Source: Lutjanus erythropterus (Eukaryota; Chordata; Actinopteri; Lutjaniformes; Lutjanidae). From it: a DNA stretch of 64,000 bases. Positions 46,701 to 56,781 of the stretch are shown one piece after another. Position 1 is the stretch's first letter. The number at the start of each line of letters is the position of its first letter. The DNA lies in assembly GCA_020091685.1 (NCBI GenBank), contig CM034610.1:31208134-31272133 (forward strand). The letters are read 5' to 3'. A program made the position numbers and the translations under genes. Below the pieces are notes generated by a model. That model ran no database searches. It saw only the letters and a program-made list of their open reading frames with translations, and was not told the origin of the DNA.

Positions 46701-47422
46701 CTTGATAAATACTGTCCTTAATGTTTCAGTCACTCAGGTGTGTCTGAGAGATAAATTCACCTTGTGCATTCAGGGTGGAGGATGTTTGTGTAGAAGAAAC
46801 GTGACCAAGTGTTAAAAAAGACTAATGTCAGAATGTAAGAAGACAGTAGAGCTGAGAGTGCACAGTAACCCTGTGAGGAAAACAAACACATTTCTGTGTG
46901 TGTGTGTGTGTGTGTGTGTTGCAGGGTGGCTGCTGTCCAATGATAATAGAGCTCTCCAAATGTCTCTCGCCTCATTACATCTGCGGCGACAGGGATCCTC
47001 GCATTCAAGCGCTGACCCAGGCCAAAGTTCACTTGCTGTTTCCCAGTTAGCGTGTGTGTGGTGGGACACAGCGAGGCTGCGAGGGTGAGATACAAGATGA
47101 CAGAAAACCTTCACAGAACAAGTGATGCTTCTGTCTTTGTGTCAGTGTGTGTGTGTGAGAGAGGGAGGGAGGGGGAAGCAGCCATATCTAGATGGTGACT
47201 GGTGCTTCAGTTAAAGATGAAGCAGCATCTCTGCACCTTTCTTTCACACAAAGACATCAAGCTCAAAGAACTGATACTGTCATTTAGTTCTTTTTTTTGG
47301 AAGCATTATGATTTCCCAGTAAGTTAATGCAACACTGGACAGAGTGGATTATGTGAATACCAACATTGCTAAACCTAAGTTGAGTTTATACGTCTCTGCA
47401 AACACAATCAAACATAATAACC
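46701..47422. other. Intergenic with GT run and a GC-richer block
   Basis: (GT)n lies at 46896-46920. 46965-47095 is GC-richer unique sequence holding a DR1-like site. No gene is seen. Confidence 0.5.
47019..47031 (+). promoter_or_regulatory. DR1-like HNF4/RXR site
   Basis: AGGCCA-A-AGTTCA, a good DR1 fit, preceded by TGACCC. Binding is inference only. Confidence 0.3.
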
Positions 47423-48319
47423 CAGGGTTCCTACAGCTTAAGGCAAGTTAAAGTTAAGATTTTGTAAAATTTCTTTAATGCCATTCTGAGTGAAATTTAA
47501 AGCCAAATTTACAGTAAACAAAATTTGTGCTTGAGATGGTGTAGTACATCCTGGGCTGCTCCACGTCCCATGGACTCTGATCCCAAATATCTGGGCCTGA
47601 CGTGATCACCTATAGCAGACATGTAGATCCATTTGTTAACATCTGCAAGCTGACTTTTAATGTTTGGGGCTGATCCAAGACTTTCTGATGTGGGCAAGTC
47701 CAGGAACACTGTGCTGAATAAATCTCCTAGTCCCTCATTTGACTTGTATGACTGGTGCTTTATCACTGTGTTCAGACACCACAGTGCCTCTGCTTTCAGT
47801 GTACCTGAAGATTGTTTGGAGATCTGTCGCTGTTTGCCGTGGTGCTGGTACTGGAGATGGAGATGGAGGCCTGGTGGAGACCAGAGTTGTCGAACAGAAC
47901 TGGGAAATACCTGGTGTTTGTTTGCAGGTTGACTGGACAGTGTTGTGTTTCTTGCTCTTCACGTGCTGCGTTTAAACCCATCGTGCCAAGTTTAAAACAC
48001 TTATGACACAGAACACATTGTGCCTCATATACATCTCCTGGTACCAATGTCAACCACGCCCTGAACTCTGAACGAGTGTTGTTGGTTCTGCTATCATCAT
48101 CTGCATTAATGTGAGAGGCAATCTGTAATTATTTTAAAAATAGATTTTAAGCTGCAATGTCAGAAAAAATGATTACTAAAATACAACTTCCCTTGTCTTT
48201 GCATTTTTAAGACTTTTGAAAGGTTGATTAAATACATTTTAATACCAGTTAAGCCTTTATTTTTAGATTTGTTAATTCAGTGCCTTTTAAGACTTTTTAA
48301 AGAATCTGTGGGAAGCCTG
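47423..48319 (-). mobile_element. Decayed hAT-like DNA transposon with transposase remnant
   Basis: Diverged ends CAGGGTTCCTACAG and GGGAAGCCT bound about 0.9 kb. The minus strand encodes VLCHKCFKLGTMGLNAAREE, like a BED-type zinc finger C-x2-C-x-K-F-LG-MG. Two frameshifts later it reads SYKSNEGLGDLFSTVFLD, like the following domain of fish hAT-type transposases as I remember them. The catalytic core is missing. Confidence 0.55.
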
Positions 48320-49063
48320 AGCTTAACATTTGCTACTGAAAGTCATTTGTGACAGGGCTCATGTCCTGCTGTGATATTCCTTCACACAGACTGTCCATGG
48401 TTTAATCCATTGTGCACCTCCTGGATAAAACAGCCAAAGCTACAGTTGCCCAGGGATTGCTCTAAAAAACTATTTAATGGTACATGAAATTTGCTTGAAA
48501 GAAAAGTCTTCTGGCTGGTAGGCTAATTATTGATGTAAAGAACAACCTCACATACAAAACATTTTGGGACATGTAAAATGATTTTCAAATACTTACCCAC
48601 CTGTAGCACAAAGACAAGATATTTAATGTTCAGTTTTTGTACATATACAGTTAGTGCCCATGGTATCATGGGTAACTGTCACATCTGTGAAGGCCCTATT
48701 AATACAAAAAAGTTCAGACAGGTTTTGGAGCAACATATGCTGCGTTCCAGACATCTTTTTCAGAGAGACAAGTGTTTTCTTTGTGAACCTTATTTATTAT
48801 TACTGAGCTCAATTTGATACTTTTCTGGTTAGTTATTTCTTTTATGGCAAAAAGCAGAATAGAAAGGAAGTGCAGCTTCTTCACAAACTGATTGTTAAAC
48901 AGGTATACAACATAATCTCATATCGTTTGTAGAACCATTTACTGAATCGAGTTGAAATCGTGGCAGACTTTGTGATATCAGCCAATGTCATTCTCCAAAG
49001 AATTGATATAACATCACTGTATCATGATGGATGCTTCCTTGTGCACAGTGATGCGGCTGCCAG
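48320..49063. other. Intergenic, no recognisable feature
   Basis: No gene is seen. Confidence 0.5.
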
Positions 49064-49275
49064 AAAGAAAATAGTTCCCACATGAAAGTGCTCACAACAA
49101 GGTCTGCAGATTATCTTGAGTAACCAGGTCATGATATCTGGAAAGCTGGTGAGTTTTTCAAATGAATTTTTAGGTGTTTTGAGCACAAGCTGAGATGCCA
49201 TCTAGTCCCACTATATTGTAGAGAAGGCAAACATCTCTACAGCTGATATCTCCAAAACTCTGCAACTCACACAAA
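49064..49275. mobile_element. MITE family M2, internal fragment
   Basis: AGAAAATAGTTCCCACATGAAA, TTATCTTGAGTAACCAGGTC and GCTGATATCTCCAAAACTCT match copy 1. Both TTAA tips are lost. Confidence 0.8.
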
Positions 49276-50560
49276 AGCTTTGCTGGCATATGAATATTTG
49301 TGTTTACTTTTATTTGAATTTTGCAGCAAGATCACTTAATAACCATATTTTTCACAATAAATGACAAAAAGTTATCTTGTGTTTCTTTTGTTTTCTCTGT
49401 AGTTCCTTGATCTTGTAGAAATGTTGGCCAATACAACACAAATAAGAGTAATTAACTAGAATTATCCTTTAATTTCCACAGCAAATTGATCAGTAAAATC
49501 TGGAATTTTGTTTCTGAGATACCTTGATATGGACCAGTATGATGGCAGCGTGACAGAGAATGTCATGTGTCACTTCATTATTATGGAATCCTCAGGAGTG
49601 TATGAACACCTACATATCCCAGAGATCTGGACGTACTCTGCTGTCCTGGACCAAACAGGAGGCTCAACAACAAGCAGACGTTACTGTTGAATAAACTTTT
49701 ATTACAGCACACAAAATAAAAACAACAGATTTAGGAAAACAACATCTCAGTCAGGGCGTCGCACTGAGAACATGACAAAGGTAAAGCAAGGATTCCTTTG
49801 GATATCAAAATGTACCCTCTCTCCACTTCTGAGGAAGGCAACAAAAAAGCTCTTTCTCACCCAATGGAAAGAATCATTGGCATACAAGCAGTTTATGCAA
49901 ACTCTGAGTTTTAATTCTAGGTCTTAGATCTTGACCTGTGGTCTTTTGATTTGGCAGTATTGATGAATTTTGTTTTATACTAGCGGTGTATCTGAATCTA
50001 CTACATTCACAGATTTCTTTTGTCATCTCCCACGAGATGTGACACATTACATATTATATTAATAAAAACATACATTAAATTGTCAAATATTTATCTCAAC
50101 TGCAGAGAGAGTCAGACCTGCATTCTAATTATTATATTCTCAGTATATTTGATCAGATTTTTACAACCGTCTCCTGAAAATTACATACTTAATGCTGCCT
50201 GGATTATGTTTTCTGTTACCGTAATGAAGAAATGGTAATCGATTAATTTGGCAATGAATTTTATTTGTCTTCTGCCAAATATCCAATCTTGCAACAGACA
50301 GTCTGCTCACTCCTGGACTCAGAATGTGAGTCTCTGGTGTCACAGTTTTACACTTGGTAAAAAAAAAAAAAAGAGTTTTATATAACGTAAAGTTAATTTC
50401 TAGGAGACAGGATTATGCTGCATACGAGTTAGAGGCCGATCTGTTTTTGGATCGGCTCCTGTTTTAATTTTCTGTTGATGTAAGTCAACATTCTCTCATG
50501 TTTACCTGTTGTTGTGATAAATTCAGTATAATGTACATTTCAGGAGTAACTCCAACACCA
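49276..50560. other. Intergenic, no recognisable gene
   Basis: AATAAA-like sites occur on both strands near 49690-49720 but no exon accompanies them. Confidence 0.5.
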
Positions 50561-51060
50561 GGGGCCTCATTTATAAAACAGTCTTATGGTGCAGACACAC
50601 AAAATCCGGCAACCTTGATGCAACAGAACATCCAACACTCCGGCCAGTGGGCGGTGATGGATGTATGTTACCTCACATGTTGATTCCTCACTTTCCCTCC
50701 AGGTTTACCATGTAAACACTGCAGTTTTGTGATTTAGGCTTGATTTTGGCTCAAAATTTTTTCAACATGGCAGCTGGGTCACAAACAGAATCTTGTTTTA
50801 CATTTGATCAGCACCGCCTAGTTTGCCAGTTTGATTGGACTTTCGTGAATCTGCTACGTTGCATTAAGTAAAGGTCTAATCATGATCATGCAAATTCAGA
50901 TACAGTGAACGGTCTGTCAACTCGCCGCACCGTACCCATCATGCACTGTGTGGCCAGATCTACTCCTCTTCACTCCGTAAGCATTTGAGTCTAAGCACTG
51001 GAAGATATCTTAAGAAGTGTAACTATAAATCTAAGAGCAATCTTTATAAATGAGGCCCTT
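50561..51060. mobile_element. MITE with GGGGCCTCATTTATAAA ends
   Basis: GGGGCCTCATTTATAAA at 50561-50577 is inverted as TTTATAAATGAGGCCC at 51043-51058. About 500 bp, non-coding, an end sequence I know from fish genomes. Confidence 0.8.
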
Positions 51061-53936
51061 TGATAATCATGACAGAATCATGAGTTTCTCATTTTCACAG
51101 ACACTGTTTTTATACACTGACTTTTTTTTCCCCCCCAATCGCTTCTACTTTCATTTCTTGCAAAGAGGTTTCACACACCTCCCTTTTTTCTGGTAGGCTT
51201 TAAATGTGAAACATCTGCAGGAAGTCTTGAGTTGCACTGACTGTAGCTGGAAACAACAAAGTAGAAAGAAGGGGAAATAAGTAGTGACTGAAAACAGTAT
51301 TTATGGTAAAAAGAGAAAGTGCGAGCAGCAGAGTGTTGAGTGTGACATCACTCTGTTGTTGTCCTGATGAAATTAGTAACGTGAACATGTACATTATGCT
51401 ATGTGAGACATTTAGTACAGGCATTTTACCTCTCCCCGGCCTTTATTTGTTAGAGCCTTCCCAGCTTTTATTCGAGACCAGGCCATTATTTGATTACTGG
51501 CTTAAATTCTCAAATAGAGAATTTACATTCAAATGGATCAGAAATCATGGCAGGAGAGGGAGCGCTCCTGTACACACCTCCAGGGATGTATGTGGAAACC
51601 TTGACTAAAACTTCATCTGGAACTGTCCTTTATTTTGGATAATATCTCTGAGCAGTTAGTTGGAGTCTTTAGGACCAGTATTTACATACTTCATATTGGA
51701 ATGTTATATTAGAACGTAACATAGATTTTTTTTTATATCTTATCCATGCAAATGAGTGGAGAGAAGGTACCAATGTAAATCACTGAGCTCCTCACACTGT
51801 ACTTCACCAAATAAGCAACAAACGCAAATTCAAACTCTTATTAATTACATATTTACTGTAGGTGTTGATGGAGGTGCATATCACAGTGTCAACCTCCAAT
51901 TCTGTTTATAGCAGACAAACTGCTGGAATATTTTCTTTACAAAATATGCAGTATATACAGTGGCATTTACAAGCAAATATTAAAAAAAGGCAAAACATTA
52001 ATCTAAAAGGAAAAAAAAAACCTCAGTTTCAGTGCAAAAATGCCTGCTGAAAGTGGAGCACAGACCCGAAACAGAAACAGAATAGAAACAGTCTCAATAT
52101 AAAATGTTTGTCATCAGGAGTCATGTGCAGGTTTAGGTCAGCATCAACGTGCCTGCGAGGCTGTAAAGGAACCAATTCATTATTGCTGTGCTTTGTGGAT
52201 ATACTGTATGCGGGTTATTATGAGATTCTAAAGCTTCAGTTCACCCTGAGGAACAAAAAGAACTAATTTAGAATGCAAGTTATTGAACTGTTAAATATAT
52301 TATGTATGTATATATAATCACTAATAACATAACAATTCCCCACAGGGGGGTTGTTTTCTTGCAAGCATGAATCAAGTAGTTTGAGTGGGTTGTAAAGACA
52401 GAACTGTAGCTAACATCACATAAATAATGTCCTTAAACCCTACAACTGACAGGATTTACAGAGGGAGGAAGAGGGCATGCACTGATGTCACCTGACCACC
52501 CTCACCGCCAATGAGAGGCCAAACACCACCGTGGCTTTTCTGAGTGAATACAGCTGTGACACTGAGAGAAAAACTTATCTTGTACAAATCAGCAGGTTTA
52601 ACCAGGACATGTGGCACGTGTCCTTTGGTCTGTGGGAGTTCAAATGTGCCGGGAAAATTAAGACCCCATCACCTGGTATTAACATGTGATCTGTATCTGA
52701 ACAATGACATCTGATTATAGGTCTGTCCATTTATACCTGGTGTTAAGACATGTTCTCTTAAAGATCTGTCCACACTGCCATCGGATCTCAATAGGCAAAT
52801 GTATGTAGGTGGAACTGGCAGACATGTTAGCAAACATGGCACATCCGAGAACAACTTAAAACAATTTGGGAGACTCTTGATCAACCGTTATGACATGCGA
52901 GGCTAGGGTCACATGACAGATGGTGACAACTGAAAGCATCAGTAGGATACCTGCTGAGTTGTACTTGCCAACCCTCATGATTTTTCCAGGAGATGCCAGG
53001 AGACATTTTTAAGTGCCCTCTCCCTTTTTTTTTTAAAGAAAAGGGGCGTGCATTTTATAAAACCTGCCACGTGTTTTCTTTCAGGAGCAGGGCAAAAAAT
53101 AACTTAAAGAAAGAAAACTAATGAATATTCAATCATGCCAATGATTTACTCAGGTTCAAGCCAGAGGGATGAATTAGTCTTTATTCTTTTCTGAGAATTA
53201 AAAGTAAAATTAATTATAATAATTATTATTTTGAAACAAAGTCTCTGAAACTCAAACTTTTTGCTTCAAAATTCTCACTATTTTTGAGGTCTCAGGGTTG
53301 TTGTCTAGTTGTCCCCGTCAGGTGCCAGACAATATTTCTCCTCCCTCATTTTGTAGCACAGCCATTCAAATTCATATTTCCAGCTGTTGTCTGTGTTTGA
53401 CTGGTATGGTGGAACTGAAATGTTCTTCTTGGTGCTTTCCCTCCACACTGGGCTGAAGGAACATTGCTGCCACTGTTGTTCTGCAAGCAGTTCCTACTCT
53501 GCAGAATATATGGACTGACTCCTGATTGGTCAGTCAAAGCATTCTGAGTCAGATGAATCGTAAGGCAAAATGCATTTCTTTCAAATTGGTATTTTGAATT
53601 TTATTCATTTAACTAAAGAAGTGAGTAATGGTGGTGCATAACATGAACACACGTACGGTAGACAAAAAAAAAATATCTTCCACTTGCCTTACAACAAATC
53701 CACTTGTCCTGGACAAGTGGACAAGTGGACAAGAGGACAAGCCTTAATGTTGATGCCTGTCTGTTAACTAGTTACTGGCACAGACAGCAGATGCAGCTCT
53801 GTTTAAACTACACTTCACATAGGAAGATGTACTTTCACATGTTCAGTCATATACATTGAGCTGGACCCTTGGGGACATGGCTAAATGATGAAATTGACGT
53901 CACAAGCACAAAAAGTATAGATGATAAGGTATGACA
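51061..53936. other. Intergenic, no supported gene
   Basis: Mostly unique, AT-rich sequence. A short array of GGACAAGT with a 9-bp inverted repeat lies at 53701-53741. Confidence 0.5.
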
Positions 53937-54080
53937 ACATGTCTGAAGATTCTCAGTCATCCAGGTCATGGCATTCGTTATGGGCTTTCATAGGCAACTG
54001 ACTTGTTTAGTTCTTGAAGACCTTTCGCCTCTCATCCAAGAGGCTTCTGAAGTCCAGCTGTCTATGATAACCCTTCACAA
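53937..54080. repeat. Dispersed repeat, reversed partner of 22261-22475
   Basis: TTCTCAGTCATCCAGGTCAT and CATCCAAGAGGCTTCTGAAG are reverse complements of phrases in the 22261 copy. Confidence 0.8.
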
Positions 54081-55440
54081 AGATTCTAAGGTAGCTCAGT
54101 TTCACATTTAAGATACAGACTGCATGTTAATACCAGGCGTCAGTCTCCTGTGACTGTGGTGAATTTCTCATATGGTGACATCACATGCAAACCCTCCATT
54201 AGGATTACTTCATGCAGTGGTCACTGACACACAAAATCTGCATCAGCTCATTGGAGCCTTTGCTGAACAAACTCCACCTGTACAGTCTAACACAATCCAG
54301 TACAACAAGCTGCAATAACCCAGCGCAGGTCTGCATGAATCTGTGTGCTGTTGTAACAGAATGCATTATTTGGTTGTTGTGTTGTGTCATGTTGTCCAAT
54401 CTGTGTATGCACAGAAGACGGACCAAATCATTTAAAAAACAAAAAAAACAAAAAAAAACCCACTTCAGATTTTCAGCCATGTGTGGTGTCCTAAACACTG
54501 AACTCGTCCACGTCCCATCACTGCGAGGCTCTGTCTCAGAGGGCTGTTTCAATGTAGAATGTGAGGCAGAACAGAAGACTAACAGCAAGCAAAGCCACCA
54601 AGTTCAACAAAACTTCACTTTTTTTTCATGAACATCAGTCTCTCGAGACGTCATCATCCATTCATCTCCTCTTCCATCCATCCACAACCTCAGCGGTACT
54701 TTGTTTCTGCACACATGCACACACAGTAACAGTTGAGGTACTGGGACAATGAGTTAACTTGGTCTTTGTCAGAACCATCTTGTGATATTCTGCAGGAACT
54801 GCTATTATGGTTACCTGGATCAAGATAAAACCAGGAGACTGGAGGGACCAGGTCACAGCCTGGTCACTCCAGAAAGTGGCACAAGCCAAATTCATTTATG
54901 CTTTTTAATGATGTAGCTGAGGCTGGAAGCTTGGTGACAGAGTGAGTATTTAGGCTGGAATTACAATTCCCTGAAGATACGCATAAATGTGTCTACATGA
55001 AGTAAGTGGATTGGTTGAATTCTTGTCAGGACATAGAAAATGAAAAATGTTAATATCGTTCTCAAAAACTATATAGGTAGTAGCCACATGTGTGGATGTT
55101 GTTGAAACACTCAATGAATACAAAGGAAAGTGTTTATAGCCTCAGAGACTGAGACACAAGTGGTTTGAACAGTCTACACTGAACTCTACAGCTCTGTATG
55201 GATCACCTGCGGGTGACCAACAGGATAAATTTGTGTCAAAGCTCAACAAAGTTCAACTTGACTTAAAATAGAAGTCTAAAGGCCCAGAATGACTTTCCTC
55301 CACCACTGAGTCCTTTGATGGCAGTGATAGCAGTGAAATGCACCGATTAAAGTCTGAGATTACAGTCAGTTATTATGACTCAACATGGAGCTTCATTAGG
55401 ACTCAGATCTTAAGAAACTAGGTTACAGTAATCTGTTTTC
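54081..55440. other. Intergenic, no supported gene
   Basis: An A-rich run lies at 54437-54459. The 127- and 139-codon open frames on opposite strands at 54205-54631 mirror each other and show no known domain. A DR5-like site is at 54850-54866. Confidence 0.5.
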
Positions 55441-55868
55441 TAGAGCTGCAATGATTAATTGATCAATGTATTATTTATCAATTATTAAATTAATCAGAAA
55501 GTATTTTGATAATTAACTAGTTTGAGAAAAAATAGCCAAAACACTCTGATTTCAGCTTCTTCAATGTGAATATTTTTGGTTTCTTTACTCCTCTGACAGT
55601 AAACTGAATATTTTTGAGTTGTGGACAAGACAAGATATTAGAGGACGTCATTTTGGACTTTGGGAAACACTGATTAACATTTTATGGACCAAGCCACTGA
55701 TTGATTAATGGAGAAAATTGTCAACAGAAAAGACTTGAAGAATAGATCCAAACGTGGAGCACACGGATGTATTTTTCTACTGACAAGATCGTGACAGAAT
55801 TAATTAATCGATTAATCAGATCAGATACAGATTAATTAACAACTAAAATAACTTAGTTGCAGCTCTAA
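55441..55868. mobile_element. MITE, family N, complete copy
   Basis: TAGAGCTGCAATGATTAATT on the left and TTAGTTGCAGCTCTAA on the right are inverted. The interior holds CAGTAAACTGAATATTTTTG and GAGTTGTGGACAAGACAAG. Confidence 0.85.
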
Positions 55869-56059
55869 TCAGTAGATTACCAGCAGTTTGCTGTCTGTAG
55901 ATTAACAAATCAATGTGTTATTCTTCAGAATTAAATGCAAGACAACACATCCCACCTTTATCCACAGAGGACAAAAGAGCTCTTACCTCATTTTTTTTAG
56001 TAGAGGTGTTGAAGATCATGTTGAATGTATAATATTAGTTTCTGTGTTGCAGTAAGTGT

Positions 56060-56072
56060 TGACCTTTGACCT
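56060..56072 (-). promoter_or_regulatory. Perfect DR1 nuclear-receptor site
   Basis: The minus strand reads AGGTCA-A-AGGTCA, the ideal DR1. It lies about 580 bp past the exoc6 stop and 20.7 kb upstream of cyp26a1. DR1 sites are bound by HNF4, RXR/PPAR, COUP-TF and sometimes RAR/RXR. The match is exact; function is inference. Confidence 0.5.
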
Positions 56073-56234
56073 CACTGTCCCAGTACCTGCCAGTGTCACT
56101 TCCTCTGCTGTCCCAGTCTCCCTCTGCAGCTACAATCATGACACTCTCACTAATGTACAAAACAGTTTGTCTTATCAGAGCCATTAAAAATACTTTACAA
56201 ACATTTTACTGTTCACTCAGTCCAGTAAACTGTT

Positions 56235-56655
56235 TAGTATGTGTGCGCGCGTGTGTGTGTGTGTGTGTGTGTGCATGTGTGTTATTTACATTATGAGTAT
56301 TCAGCCAGGTATAGCAGTATGGGGAGGATATGACTTCATATGTGCATGTGTGTGGTATTTGTCTGTTCCCTGCATGCCTTGTACAGTGTGTGTATTGCTG
56401 TGCCGTCATGTGTGTGTATGTAAGATGTCCATCTGTCCCTTTTGTGTGTCTAAATGTGTGTGTGTGTAAATTCCCTGTGTGTCACTGTCATGTTGTGTGT
56501 TATCATGTCATTACATGTGTGAATCTCCTTCCTCTTGGCAGTTCAGTGTGTGCATGTGTGTGTGCACTGCATGCAAGTTTCATTCTTTAGCTCTCTTTGT
56601 GACGCACGTCACTCCCCTGTGTGTGTGTGTGCGTATGTGTGTGTGTGTGTGTGTT
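56235..56655. repeat. GT-rich microsatellite region at the exoc6 3' end
   Basis: Several GT runs lie close together, for example at about 56243-56281, 56409-56420, 56454-56468 and 56620-56655. They adjoin and probably include the start of the exoc6 3' UTR. The short ORFs here are low-complexity translations. Confidence 0.75.
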
Positions 56656-56781
56656 TATGAGGACATGCCGTTGACCAGGCTCCTCAGCTGTTTGACCACA
56701 GTCTCTATCAGCTTCTGTTTGTCTCTGTCGTTCTTCCTGAACTGAGAGAAGATGTTGTTCTTCTTACTGGTGTCCTTCATC
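56655..56781 (-). CDS. exoc6: exoc6 last coding exon and stop
   Basis: This exon has 127 nt. It starts with the third base of the split lysine codon after a CTCCAG acceptor and ends at TAA. It encodes MKDTSKKNNIFSQFRKNDRD and then a basic helix ending NGMSS. The stop lies beside a GT-rich microsatellite that forms the start of the 3' UTR. Confidence 0.94.

Noticed and set aside
54205-54631. 127-codon minus-strand and 139-codon plus-strand open frames
   Set aside because: They are mirror frames over the same DNA with an A-rich run, no recognisable domain and no splice context.
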